NCBI GenBank assembly: GCA_963837395.1
Contig: CAWINI010000004.1
Location: forward strand, 2,542,001 to 2,606,000
Direction: 5' to 3'
Length of the DNA stretch: 64,000 nt
Source of the DNA: CAVZQN01 sp963837395
Lineage (GTDB): Bacteria; Acidobacteriota; HRBIN11; JAKEFK01
Shown here: positions 16,698-25,259 of the stretch, piece after piece
Numbering within the stretch: the stretch's first letter is position 1
How the letters are laid out: each line of letters begins with the position of its first letter
Notes under the pieces: model-generated
Told to the model about the DNA's origin: nothing
The model's input: the letters and a program-made list of their open reading frames with translations, nothing else
Database searches by the model: none
Translations under genes and position numbers: made by a program

Positions 16698-18960
16698 CGC
16701 GATTGAATTCGTAACCGGGATAAGCAATTCGATGATGGAATACGCTTTCTAGTTTACGTACAAATGCATCTGCTATTGAGTTCAGATCTTTCATCGTCAA
16801 ATTGGATTCATCAAGCTGACCGTCTTCAAAAATTGCGCGAAAGATTGTATCAACCATGTTTTTTAATCGCGCAGGACTCGGATCTGTCAAAGTTCGTGAA
16901 GCAGCTTCCGTAGCATCCGCTAACATTAATATTGCCCCTTCTCTGGATTGAGGTTTTGGTCCGGGATATCTGTAATCTTCTTCTTTTACAACTTCAATTT
17001 CCGGATTTTCCATATCCTTTGCTTTCTTGTAGAAATAAGTAATCAAACGTGTTCCGTGATGTTGTGGAATCATTCCCACAATATCTGATGGCAGCCGAAG
17101 CATTTTAGCAACTTCCAGTCCTTCTTTCACATGATTGATAATTACCAGCGCACTCATTCTTGGATTCAAGGTGTCATGTTTGTTCGCGTCTCGTTGATTC
17201 TCAACGTAGTATTCGGACTTACGGATCTTTCCGATATCGTGATAAAGCGCGGACACACGTAAGAACAATGGATTGGCGCCAATTTTAACGGCGGCGGCTT
17301 CAGCAATCGTTCCCATTACAATGCTGTGGTGATAAGTTCCGGGAGCTTCGAGTGCGAGCTGGCGCAATACAGGCAAATCCAAATTGCTAAGCTCTAACAA
17401 TTTAATATCGGTTGTAATATTGAATGCCCATTCCAGTACTGGAGCTGTGATTGAAACAACTGCAACTGCAAGCGCGGCAGAAACAAAGGATGATGCAGCT
17501 AGAAACGCCATTTCATTCCAATTGAATCCAGACTCACGAAACAGGTAGATCGTAAAAACAGTCAGTATATTTGCCAGGAAGATTTTGAGTCCGCTTCGTA
17601 ACAACGCAGAACGCTGATAATAGCGTTTGATACTGAATGCAGCAGCGATGCCGCTGGCCAGTGAATAAAAGAGCAAATAAAAATCACCGCGTGTTAGGAA
17701 GCCAACCAAAAGTGAAAATCCAAAAGTATAAATTGTTGAAATATCGCGATCGGTAAGAATTGTTAATAACAGTGCGCCGGCCGCGAATGGAATAGCGATT
17801 TGATAAGCAAACACGATACTGAACGTGGGTGACGAAATTGCTGAGGACAATGATGCAGCCATCAGTAATCCCAATTTGACCAATGCAAGATTTCCAACAA
17901 GAACGATTCCACACAACAAGAACAACGATTTATCCCAGAGTTTAATGTCAGAGTATTGATGGACGCTTAAATATTTTTGGAAGGAAATCAGAAAGATTGC
18001 TAACAATAACAGCACGCCGATTGAGTAGCGGATTGGAGGTCCTGCCTGATCCGTGCTTTCAATCGCCTGTAACTGAGCCAGAATACCTGGAGTGATTTCT
18101 TCACCATCACGCACAATTACTTTATTTTTCTTAATCTGATAGAAAACAGGTTCAGTATTCATCAATGCTGCACCAATGCGAGCTTGAGTTTCAGCATTGT
18201 TGTTAAAGATTGTGGGCACAACAAATGGGATTAAGAAATCGGTATACAGCGTAGCTTCTTGAGGTTTTAATTTTGCATCTGCAGTTAATTCGCGCTTCAA
18301 CATTTCTTGAATATCGTGAACATCCTGCAGTGATCTGGTAAAAAGAGTTTCTTCGTGGCCTGTTTCCTGGTTCCTTACGGTCAATCCTTTTGAGGCTAAT
18401 AGAAATAAAACATTTCGATCAGTAACAATGTACTGAGACATTGCCTTCTGAAGTTTTTGAGTTAAAAGGCCTTCAAAATCTTCGCTGAAATTGGAACGCC
18501 CTGCTGCTGCCAGAAATTTTGGATCAACGGTTACGTTCAAATTTTCGCGCAGTGAATCTGCCAGCTTTGCGAAGTTTTTATCTTTTACGTCTTGTGTGCG
18601 CAGAAAAACAAAGACTTCGTGCATTCGCGAGATTGAAGAATTCACCAGAGTTGGTTCGTAATCATAAACAGGCAGCACACGGTCCCGCGCTTCTCTTTGT
18701 TTGCGTTCGGTTGTAGCTGTATCAGGAACTTGAATGTCGCGCGGAGCTCGCACTGTGCTTTGTGCAATTTCACCTAACTTGTATTCTGGAATTTTTACTT
18801 CAACCGGTGCTATGAACAAAAATAGAATCGCTGCTGCAAAACATAATCCGGCCCAGAAATCTCTCATCGAAAGCAACTTGAGACATTTCAACCAGAATTG
18901 TTTTACAGCCGGGACATCATTCTTGTCACCGGGTTGAAAAATATGAATTTTAGTTTTCAT
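16639..18960 (-). CDS. 7TM-HD family c-di-AMP phosphodiesterase (PgpH/YqfF-like)
   Basis: 773-residue membrane enzyme. A first span lies near residues 34-52. A large extracytoplasmic domain (about 55-310) is followed by a block of about seven hydrophobic helices (about 315-510), then a cytoplasmic HD domain (about 530-740). The HD motif is ALYHDIGKI, with an upstream His in TYHHSIVMG. Characterised relatives (Listeria PgpH) hydrolyse cyclic di-AMP. The synthase CdaA and its regulator CdaR are encoded at 34911-36649, so both halves of a c-di-AMP circuit are present. It sits between phoH and ybeY as in Firmicutes and Acidobacteriota. Confidence 0.9.
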   Translation of the reverse strand: MKTKIHIFQPGDKNDVPAVKQFWLKCLKLLSMRDFWAGLCFAAAILFLFIAPVEVKIPEYKLGEIAQSTVRAPRDIQVPDTATTERKQREARDRVLPVYDYEPTLVNSSISRMHEVFVFLRTQDVKDKNFAKLADSLRENLNVTVDPKFLAAAGRSNFSEDFEGLLTQKLQKAMSQYIVTDRNVLFLLASKGLTVRNQETGHEETLFTRSLQDVHDIQEMLKRELTADAKLKPQEATLYTDFLIPFVVPTIFNNNAETQARIGAALMNTEPVFYQIKKNKVIVRDGEEITPGILAQLQAIESTDQAGPPIRYSIGVLLLLAIFLISFQKYLSVHQYSDIKLWDKSLFLLCGIVLVGNLALVKLGLLMAASLSSAISSPTFSIVFAYQIAIPFAAGALLLTILTDRDISTIYTFGFSLLVGFLTRGDFYLLFYSLASGIAAAFSIKRYYQRSALLRSGLKIFLANILTVFTIYLFRESGFNWNEMAFLAASSFVSAALAVAVVSITAPVLEWAFNITTDIKLLELSNLDLPVLRQLALEAPGTYHHSIVMGTIAEAAAVKIGANPLFLRVSALYHDIGKIRKSEYYVENQRDANKHDTLNPRMSALVIINHVKEGLEVAKMLRLPSDIVGMIPQHHGTRLITYFYKKAKDMENPEIEVVKEEDYRYPGPKPQSREGAILMLADATEAASRTLTDPSPARLKNMVDTIFRAIFEDGQLDESNLTMKDLNSIADAFVRKLESVFHHRIAYPGYEFNRDEKAKDTGESQDISEKMAN

Positions 18961-19001
18961 AGTTTAAGGATTACTGGCACTGGCCCTGTGGTAGTTTGAG
19001 C

Positions 19002-20015
19002 CTAACCTGGAAGCTTCTCAGCTTCGTCCGCTTCACGAGGTCTTTGACCATTGGTTGTATATTCATCATAGGCACGAATGATTTTCTTTACCAATGGATG
19101 GCGGACGACATCTCTGTCATTAAAGTACTGAAAAGCGATTTGATCGACGGAGCCCAACACCTGGACCACTTCGCGCAAACCTGAAGTTTTGCCCGGTGGT
19201 AAATCGATTTGTGTCACATCTCCGGTGACAACACATTTAGAGTTAAATCCAAGCCGGGTTAAAAGCATTTTCATTTGTTCAGAGGTTGTATTTTGTGCCT
19301 CATCTAAAATTACAAAACTATCGTTCAAAGTTCTTCCCCGCATAAAAGCAATCGGAGCAATTTCAATTAGACCCTTCTCAAGAAACTTGGAAGCCTTGTC
19401 TAGTTCTACTAGATCATAAAGCGCATCGTACAACGGACGCAAATAGGGATTTACTTTCTCGAGGAGGTCTCCAGGTAGAAAGCCCAGCCTCTCGCCGGCT
19501 TCTACCGCCGGGCGTGTCAGGATAATCCTGCTAATACTCCGGTTAGTCAAATACGACAAAGCCATTGCCATCGCCAAATAAGTTTTGCCGGTACCTGCCG
19601 GTCCAATGCCAAAAACCAGATCGTAATTTTGAATCGATTCTATGTATTTTTTTTGATTGAAGCTTCGCGGATAAACGTTTTTCTTACTGGAAGGAATCAC
19701 TCTATTGGTAAGGAAAAACTTTTTTAAATCGACTGAAGGATCTTGTTGAACTAATTCTCCCGCGGTTTTTACATCAGCAACAGCGAGAGTATATCCGCTT
19801 TGAATCAGATCAATGAACTGATTCAACAAGAATTCTGCCTGTTGAACAGCTTCTTCATCGCCTTCAATGAAAATTTCGTTTCCGCGACCTGAAACTCTTA
19901 CCGGAAAAATCTTTTCGATCGCTTTTAGATTTTCATCGAGCCGTCCTACCAGAGGCTCAAAATACTGATTTGGGACTGCCAGCTTTCGCAGGGTGGTTTG
20001 GGAATCTTGCTTCAC
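19002..20015 (-). CDS. PhoH-family ATPase
   Basis: Cytoplasmic P-loop ATPase related to the PhoH-like protein YbeZ, linked to RNA metabolism and partnered with YbeY. 337 residues from the chosen GTG at 20015; YbeZ has 346. The longer frame from 20150 crosses the divergent gene and its promoter, so its first 45 codons are rejected. A KH-like N-terminal region (about 20-90, SGRGNEIFIEG) precedes Walker A GPAGTGKT and Walker B FVILDEAQNTT. It is the first gene of the long minus-strand run. No Shine-Dalgarno precedes the GTG, and a possible promoter lies so close that the mRNA could be nearly leaderless. Confidence 0.92.
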   Translation of the reverse strand: MKQDSQTTLRKLAVPNQYFEPLVGRLDENLKAIEKIFPVRVSGRGNEIFIEGDEEAVQQAEFLLNQFIDLIQSGYTLAVADVKTAGELVQQDPSVDLKKFFLTNRVIPSSKKNVYPRSFNQKKYIESIQNYDLVFGIGPAGTGKTYLAMAMALSYLTNRSISRIILTRPAVEAGERLGFLPGDLLEKVNPYLRPLYDALYDLVELDKASKFLEKGLIEIAPIAFMRGRTLNDSFVILDEAQNTTSEQMKMLLTRLGFNSKCVVTGDVTQIDLPPGKTSGLREVVQVLGSVDQIAFQYFNDRDVVRHPLVKKIIRAYDEYTTNGQRPREADEAEKLPG

Positions 20016-20022
20016 TTTCAGT

Positions 20023-20052
20023 ATGTTAACTCTGAGAAACGCCAATGTCCAA
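20023..20052 (-). promoter_or_regulatory. Possible sigma-70 promoter for the phoH run
   Basis: On the minus strand TTGGAC (20047-20052) and TAACAT (20023-20028) are separated by 18 bases. The predicted start of transcription falls within a few bases of the phoH GTG at 20015. Both hexamers match the consensus at four positions or better. Confidence 0.35.
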
Positions 20053-20063
20053 TTTGGGGAGCC

Positions 20064-20072
20064 TGCTATAAT
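20064..20072 (+). promoter_or_regulatory. Extended -10 promoter for the outer-membrane barrel gene
   Basis: TGCTATAAT at 20064-20072 is an extended -10 element with a perfect TATAAT. No good -35 is present, which extended -10 promoters tolerate. The ATG of the barrel gene is 29 bases downstream, behind GAGGAGG. Confidence 0.5.
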
Positions 20073-20100
20073 TGCAGCGATGATTTTTTGAGGAGGTTCA

Positions 20101-20613
20101 ATGGGTGTAAAGAGGATCTTTCTCTTTTCCGTCTTCTGCTTAATTCTCACTTCAGCTTGCTATGCCGGCGGTTTTGGATTCAATGTCGATTACAACAAAT
20201 TCCAAACTTCCGATGCTGCGGATCTTTTTGATTTAGAAGGAAATGGTGACTTCGGGCTGGGTGTGCGCAGTGAGTTCGGAGGCAATCTCGCATTGGTGTT
20301 ATCTTTTGATTATTACTTTCCGGAAAGCGACATCGGGAGCGTAGATTTTTACGAATTTAACGGCAACCTGATTTACAACTTTCCTTCTGAAGGTGTACGT
20401 CCTTATATTGGTGGGGGTTTAGGAATTGGGCGAGTATCGCTTGATACGGACTTCTTTTCCGACTCTAATAACGAAACTGGTTGGAATATTTTAGGCGGAG
20501 TGAAATTTGGCGCAGGCGGAATTAATCCGTTCGCAGAAGTCCGTTACGTTATTTATACAGGCGATGAAACTTTTAGTAACCGATTAGTAATTTCAGGCGG
20601 AATTTTATTTTGA
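20101..20613 (+). CDS. Small outer-membrane beta-barrel protein
   Basis: 170 residues with a clear signal peptide (about 1-22, ending SACYAGG). The mature part has alternating polar and hydrophobic strands rich in Gly, Asp and aromatic residues, and ends in a strand with terminal Phe (VISGGILF), typical of eight-stranded barrels assembled by BAM. GAGGAGG sits six bases before the ATG. It is divergent from phoH and convergent with ssb. The size matches OmpW/OmpX/opacity-type barrels, but I cannot name a specific family or ligand. Confidence 0.8.
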   Translation: MGVKRIFLFSVFCLILTSACYAGGFGFNVDYNKFQTSDAADLFDLEGNGDFGLGVRSEFGGNLALVLSFDYYFPESDIGSVDFYEFNGNLIYNFPSEGVRPYIGGGLGIGRVSLDTDFFSDSNNETGWNILGGVKFGAGGINPFAEVRYVIYTGDETFSNRLVISGGILF

Positions 20614-20633
20614 GTCTCTGTGGTTAAAAATTC

Positions 20634-21056
20634 CTAAAATGGAACATCTTCGTCGCCTGAAACACCGGGTTCCGGCGGAAGAGAATCGATTGGAACTTCG
20701 CCGGCTTCAACATCAGCGCTCGGTCCTTTACGATCAAGCAACGCAATATTATTGGCTTGAATTTCGGTGATGTAGCGTTTCACGCCATCCCGATCTTCGT
20801 AATTACGCGTTTGTAATTTTCCTTCAACGTAAAGCAGGCTTCCTTTTTGGACATACTCCTGACAGATTTCAGCAAGCTTTCTCCAGGCAACAATGCGATG
20901 CCATTCAGTGCGTTCCTGGCGTTCTCCAGTGTTTGAAGTCCAACTTTCATTGGTAGCAAGACTGAAGTTAGCAACAGGTGCTCCACCTTGTGTATAACGG
21001 ACTTCCGGCGCGCGGCCAACATGTCCGATCAAAATAACTTTATTGATCGATTTCAC
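20634..21056 (-). CDS. ssb: Single-stranded DNA-binding protein
   Basis: 140 residues. The N-terminal OB fold (about 1-105) begins MKSINKVILIGHVGRAPEVRYT and carries the conserved WHRIVAW strand. A short acidic linker ends in GDEDVPF, a variant of the partner-binding DDIPF tail. It lies 36 bases after cpoB at the end of the tol operon, an unusual place for ssb, and converges on the barrel gene. The half-site ACCGCAGAGA of the dispersed repeat lies in the spacer upstream. Confidence 0.96.
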   Translation of the reverse strand: MKSINKVILIGHVGRAPEVRYTQGGAPVANFSLATNESWTSNTGERQERTEWHRIVAWRKLAEICQEYVQKGSLLYVEGKLQTRNYEDRDGVKRYITEIQANNIALLDRKGPSADVEAGEVPIDSLPPEPGVSGDEDVPF

Positions 21057-21092
21057 ATTTCCTCCCTTTTCATCAGTGTTTTACCGCAGAGA

Positions 21093-21920
21093 TTATTCCA
21101 GACCCATTTCAGCTAATCGTTCTTCTGCAATTTTCGCTTCTTTTGTATTTGGATAACGTTGAACAATTTGCTGTAATTCAACAACACCCTGCCCTTTTTT
21201 ACCTAGCTGAAATAAAGAAAATGCCTTTTTTAATCTGGCTCCCGGAATATTATTTGAATCCGGAAATCTCTTCACGACTTTATCATACTCAGCGACAGCA
21301 TCAACATATTCTTTCATGCCGTAATATGATTCGCCGATCATAAACTGCGCATCATCAGCTAATGCTGAATTCGGATATTGATCTATCAGATCCTGGAATC
21401 CGCGCAAAGCTTGTTCGAAATTTCCTTTTGTATATTCTGCGCGTGCAGACTGAAAAATTTGCTGTTCTCCCACGCTTCCTTGTACTGCTCCAGGCTGCTG
21501 TCCTTGCGAAGGAGTGACCTGCTGCTGTTTTTGATCGTATTGGCCCGGCGTCTCTGAGTTTTGCATTTGTTGATCTTGTGAGGGCATACGACTCATCGAT
21601 TGCGAATTCGTTGACATATCACGCATTCTACGATTTGTCTCATCCAATTTTTCGCCTAATGCTTGAAGTGAATTCAAAATCGTTTCCAATTTCGAGTTCA
21701 ATGCAGCTTGACTGGATCTGAGTTCATCGCTGGTCTTTTGAAGTTTTTCTGATGTGTCTTCAAATTTTGTATTGCTTTCCTTGATTTGTTTTTCCAGATT
21801 CCAGAATTGCTGCTGCATATCAAGTAAATTGCGTTGCACAGCTTCAATGTCTTCTTTTGTTCCGGCAAACGCAAAACTTGTGAATGCCGCAAATAACATC
21901 ACCAGAAAAATTTTTTTCAT
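21093..21920 (-). CDS. cpoB: Tol-Pal cell division coordinator CpoB (YbgF)
   Basis: Periplasmic protein of 275 residues. The signal peptide is about 1-19 (FTSFAFA). A coiled-coil region (about 22-100) with many Gln/Lys/Glu heptads, a Gln/Pro/Ser-rich linker and about three TPR-like repeats at the C-terminus (YTKGNFEQALRGFQ, MKEYVDAVAEYDKV) follow. It links Tol energy to septal peptidoglycan synthesis in the characterised system. Its translation start lies inside a tandem duplication that also creates a small upstream reading frame ending in ATGA on the cpoB start. Confidence 0.93.
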   Translation of the reverse strand: MKKIFLVMLFAAFTSFAFAGTKEDIEAVQRNLLDMQQQFWNLEKQIKESNTKFEDTSEKLQKTSDELRSSQAALNSKLETILNSLQALGEKLDETNRRMRDMSTNSQSMSRMPSQDQQMQNSETPGQYDQKQQQVTPSQGQQPGAVQGSVGEQQIFQSARAEYTKGNFEQALRGFQDLIDQYPNSALADDAQFMIGESYYGMKEYVDAVAEYDKVVKRFPDSNNIPGARLKKAFSLFQLGKKGQGVVELQQIVQRYPNTKEAKIAEERLAEMGLE

Positions 21921-22020
21921 ATCTTTACTCTTTCATAACTTAATGTCTTTGTGGTTCCAAAAAATCTCTTCATATCTTTACTCTTCATAGCTTAGCGTCT
22001 TTGTGGTTCCAAAAAAGAAC
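21918..22020. repeat. Tandem duplication of the cpoB initiation region
   Basis: Two direct copies of about 50 bases (21918-21970 and 21971-22020) share CATATCTTTACTC and TCTTTGTGGTTCCAAAAAA, with few differences. Read on the minus strand, each contains CACAAAGAC, a weak Shine-Dalgarno and AAAGATATG. The upstream copy therefore opens an 18-codon frame (starting at 21973, MKRFFGTTKTLSYERVKI) that terminates with TGA overlapping the cpoB ATG. Confidence 0.7.
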
Positions 22021-22057
22021 GGCGAGACGCGCCTCGCCTGAGGCACCGCCTCGCCGG
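22021..22057. repeat. GC-rich twin hairpin between pal and cpoB
   Basis: GGCGAG-ACGCGC-CTCGCC (22021-22038) is followed by GAGGC-ACC-GCCTC (22040-22052), and an outer CTCGCC (22050-22055) can pair with the first arm. It resembles the twin hairpins at 37610-37665 and 58026-58073. It may stabilise or terminate the message after pal. Confidence 0.6.
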
Positions 22058-22077
22058 TTGGACAAATTAGTTCGAGT

Positions 22078-22632
22078 TTACTGTTTAATTGCTACGAAGT
22101 GCGCTCTGCGATTTTGCTGCCAGGCATCTTCGTTATGTCCTTCCGCAAAAGGCTTGCTTTCACCGTAGCTGATTGTGTTGATACGATTATCCGCAATACC
22201 TAATCCAACCAGATAATCTTTTGAGGCACGCGCTCTGCGTTCACCCAGTGCAAGATTATATTCTTCAGTACCACGTTCATCGCAATGACCTTCAACCAGA
22301 GCATTGACTCGCGCATTCTGTTTCAGTATCCGCGCATTGTTCTGCAATGCTGCAATCTGATCTTCACGAATGTCCGATTTGTTGTAATCATAAAACACCG
22401 GTTGAAGCTGGCGTGTAATATCTGCCAGAACATTATCCGTAATTTCTGTTTCTTCTGGTGGAGTTACAACTGGTGCAGGAGGCGTTGATGTATCAACAGG
22501 AGTTTCAGTAACATTGCCTGCTCCTGCTGAAGGTGTTGGTTCAATTTCAGGTGCTTTCTTTTTACAAGCAGCAAATGTGAATGCCAGGCTGAGCATCAGA
22601 ACAATTAATCCGAAATAACGTGCGTGTCTCAA
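22078..22632 (-). CDS. pal: Peptidoglycan-associated lipoprotein Pal
   Basis: Outer-membrane lipoprotein that anchors the outer membrane to peptidoglycan and interacts with TolB and TolA. 184 residues from the TTG at 22632. I chose this start because AAGGAGG lies nine bases upstream and it gives an ideal lipoprotein signal ending FTFAAC; an ATG 36 bases further upstream would bury the Shine-Dalgarno. The mature protein has a Pro/Thr-rich linker and an OmpA-like domain (about 80-184) with EGHCDERGTEEYN and the conserved LGERRA helix. Confidence 0.94.
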   Translation of the reverse strand: MRHARYFGLIVLMLSLAFTFAACKKKAPEIEPTPSAGAGNVTETPVDTSTPPAPVVTPPEETEITDNVLADITRQLQPVFYDYNKSDIREDQIAALQNNARILKQNARVNALVEGHCDERGTEEYNLALGERRARASKDYLVGLGIADNRINTISYGESKPFAEGHNEDAWQQNRRAHFVAIKQ

Positions 22633-22695
22633 AGTGTGATCCCTCCTTCTAACTCTATCTTCTTCCATTGATATTTAAGTAAATGATTTTCCCGT

Positions 22696-23997
22696 TTATT
22701 CCCCCGGCGCCCAAGAAGCACTCGTATTATTTCCATCACGAGTCAGTTGCCGAAGCTTGGAACCATCAAAAAGCATCGTCCAGATTTGATACTTTCCAGT
22801 CCGGTTCGATGCAAATGCAATATGCCTGCTATCAGGCGACCAGCAGGGATTCTCATTGCTACCCTCATTTTGGGTAAGCCGAGTAACCACGTTACTGGCC
22901 ATATCTACAACATATATATCAAAATTTATCCCCGAACGCGAGACATATGCTAGCATTCTTCCGTCGGGTGACCATGATGCAGATTCATTGTACTCGCCAA
23001 CATAAGTTAATCGCTGTTCGTTTGTGCCGTCTTCATTCATGATGTAAATCATCGGATTTCCGCTTCGATCAGAAGTAAATGCAATCTGACCTGTTTTAGG
23101 ATTCCATGCCGGCGATGTATCAATGCTCCGATTAAAAGTGATCTGCTGCAGGTTGCTTCCATCTTTATTGATTGAATATATTTCTGCATTACCTTTTACG
23201 TTTGATGTAAAAGCGATCCTGCTTCCATCCGGTGACCATGCAGGTGCGGAGTTTAACGTTCCTTGAGAATATAATGTGAATTTTTTTCCATCATAAATAT
23301 TGTAAATAATTAACAGTTGTCCCGTTGCCGCTTGTTCTGCGCGATATGTTGTATACACAACTTGTTTGCCATCGGGTGAAAGATCCGGTGAAAGATTTAT
23401 GTTTTTGCTTTTCGTAACTTGTGTTTGATTGTAGCCATCGTAATCCATCAACCATACATCACGATTTCCGGATCGATCGGATGAAAATGCAAGTTTGGAT
23501 GTGAAAATTCCTTTCACTCCCCAGAGTCGATACAAAATCTCATCACCGAAACGATGCGCAATGTGCCGCACATATTTACGATCCCATTTATAAACTTTTC
23601 CCACTACGAGTTGTTCCGATTGCACATCATAAAATCGCGCTTCTACATTTACCTGCGTTCCTTCCAGGCTAACTTTCAGCAGTGCAACATATTTTGCGCG
23701 TGATGTTTTGTAATCTCCGAGTTTGATCTGTCCGGTATAAGGTGGATATGAACTGGCATCTAACATTTCAAAATAATCAGAGTTATATAAATCACTACCA
23801 AGAACGGTAGCTAATTCTTCAGCAGCAGGCCCTGCATCAGGAGTTGCCACAAATGGCTTTGGAATTAATGCAGGAATTGGCTGAAAACCTTTCCCTGCGA
23901 CAGTTCCACCGACCGCTGGTTTTTCTTCAGTTTGAGTTTGACTAAGGCCTGGAATTAGCAATGCTATTAGAACAAGGAATCCTAATAAAAATTTCAT
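22696..23997 (-). CDS. tolB: Tol-Pal system translocation protein TolB
   Basis: Periplasmic TolB of 433 residues. Signal peptide about 1-22; N-terminal TolB_N domain to about 155; then a six-bladed beta propeller of WD40-like repeats, each ending in phrases such as SPDGRMLAYVS and AFTSDRSGNP. The Asp-rich repeats are typical. It binds Pal and relays the Tol motor's cycle. It lies ten bases after tolA and 28 bases before the longest pal frame. Confidence 0.96.
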   Translation of the reverse strand: MKFLLGFLVLIALLIPGLSQTQTEEKPAVGGTVAGKGFQPIPALIPKPFVATPDAGPAAEELATVLGSDLYNSDYFEMLDASSYPPYTGQIKLGDYKTSRAKYVALLKVSLEGTQVNVEARFYDVQSEQLVVGKVYKWDRKYVRHIAHRFGDEILYRLWGVKGIFTSKLAFSSDRSGNRDVWLMDYDGYNQTQVTKSKNINLSPDLSPDGKQVVYTTYRAEQAATGQLLIIYNIYDGKKFTLYSQGTLNSAPAWSPDGSRIAFTSNVKGNAEIYSINKDGSNLQQITFNRSIDTSPAWNPKTGQIAFTSDRSGNPMIYIMNEDGTNEQRLTYVGEYNESASWSPDGRMLAYVSRSGINFDIYVVDMASNVVTRLTQNEGSNENPCWSPDSRHIAFASNRTGKYQIWTMLFDGSKLRQLTRDGNNTSASWAPGE

Positions 23998-24006
23998 CTA
24001 GTCTCC

Positions 24007-24822
24007 TTAACGCGTATATGTAAAATTAACCCGAAATGCTAGATCAGGTTCAAGCCATTGGTTCGGTAAAGGTGGAAATGGTGTTGAGCTTTGTATTGCA
24101 CTTTCCGCAGAGAGATCCAGGGATGGAATTCCACTTCCTTGTTCTACTTTCACATCTCGCACTTGACCTGCGCGTGTAATTACAAAATAAACGACACAAT
24201 TGTATTCCTGCGGTGTTGTCTCAACAATGTATGGTTTAACCCAACTCGATTCAATTTTTGTCAATACGTTTTCGACATACCACGGAAATGGAAATGGAGT
24301 ACCGCCTGTTCCAAACGCTCCACCGGGACCGTTGCCGGCTCCAGCTGTTCTTATTCCAAAGCCTTTTCCATCAGTCCCACTTTTCCCGGATTCTTTGCGC
24401 GTATCTTTTCCTGTTCCAAACTCACCATCATACTTCCGTTCTTTTTGATTCAGCGTTGATTTGGCAGTAGGTTCATCTTTCTTTTTTGGTTTTTCTTCTG
24501 GCAGAGTTAATTTGGAATCTAGTTTTTCGGGTTCCGGCTCCTTATTTACTTTCGCAATTTGTTTTGCTGGTGCCGGTTCTTGTTCGGTTACCGGCGTAGT
24601 TGCTTGCTTTCCCGGTTTACCTTTTCCAAAATCAATTACACCAATTACCTTCAATCCACCGCTTCCGCCAGGGCCGCCGAATTCGGATGGAGTTCTTTTT
24701 GGAAGAATATATGGAGCCACTAGAGCGAAAAGAATTGCGATCACATGCGCGGCGATAGACATCACAAGCGTGAACGCAAATGAATCTTTAGGTTGTGCGA
24801 CCGCAATGCTCTGAGCACTCAT
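24007..24822 (-). CDS. tolA: TolA/TonB-type energy-transducing protein
   Basis: 271 residues. A single N-terminal membrane helix (about 18-41) is followed by a Gly-rich stretch (FGGPGGSGG), then a Pro/Glu/Lys-rich periplasmic segment (about 65-140) and a C-terminal TonB/TolA domain (about 180-271) ending in a beta strand (AFRVNFTYTR). The long helical rod of enterobacterial TolA is much shorter here, which I recall as common outside gammaproteobacteria. It overlaps tolR by ATGA. Assignment as TolA rather than TonB rests on the tolQ-R-A-B-pal order. Confidence 0.88.
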   Translation of the reverse strand: MSAQSIAVAQPKDSFAFTLVMSIAAHVIAILFALVAPYILPKRTPSEFGGPGGSGGLKVIGVIDFGKGKPGKQATTPVTEQEPAPAKQIAKVNKEPEPEKLDSKLTLPEEKPKKKDEPTAKSTLNQKERKYDGEFGTGKDTRKESGKSGTDGKGFGIRTAGAGNGPGGAFGTGGTPFPFPWYVENVLTKIESSWVKPYIVETTPQEYNCVVYFVITRAGQVRDVKVEQGSGIPSLDLSAESAIQSSTPFPPLPNQWLEPDLAFRVNFTYTR

Positions 24823-25256
24823 TTTTTCTTCTTCCTGGTTGTTGTTTCACGCGGAGGCTCTGTTACCAGGCCAACTGTTGGAACGCCGGCGCGCTTAATT
24901 TGATCCATTGTTTGCATGATGATTCCATATTCCAATTTCTGGTCGGCCTTTAAAAATACTGCATCCGGATTTTTCATCCTGGCAGTGCGCTTTTGAATCT
25001 GTTCGCGCAAATCTTCCATTTGAATTTGACTATCATTGATAAAAATTTTTCCTGTTTTATCGATCGACACAATCAACCGCTCTTCATTCGGTGCAGTTTG
25101 GGTTGCAGTTCGCGGCAGATCAACATCAATTCCGCGTTGCATGAGCGGCGCGGTGACCATGAAAATGATGAGCAACACAAGAACGACATCAACAAGAGGA
25201 GTTACATTGATGTCCGCCATTGCGGCTCCAAATTTTCGATCAGCGGAGAAGGCCAT
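24819..25256 (-). CDS. tolR: TolR/ExbD-family proton channel subunit
   Basis: 145 residues. One membrane helix (about 17-40) carries the key proton-path Asp in ITPLVDVVLVLLIIF-like context (NVTPLVDVVL). A periplasmic domain follows, and the C-terminus is basic (TTRKKKK). It works with TolQ to convert proton flow into TolA motion. It is four bases after tolQ and overlaps tolA by four bases. Confidence 0.94.
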   Translation of the reverse strand: MAFSADRKFGAAMADINVTPLVDVVLVLLIIFMVTAPLMQRGIDVDLPRTATQTAPNEERLIVSIDKTGKIFINDSQIQMEDLREQIQKRTARMKNPDAVFLKADQKLEYGIIMQTMDQIKRAGVPTVGLVTEPPRETTTRKKKK

Positions 25257-25259
25257 AGC

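Noticed and set aside
20016..20150. N-terminal extension of the PhoH protein
   Set aside because: It crosses the start, ribosome site and extended -10 promoter of the divergent barrel gene, and the remaining 337 residues match PhoH length.
21918..22020. CRISPR-like array at the cpoB start
   Set aside because: Only two direct copies with no unique spacers between them; a simple tandem duplication explains it.
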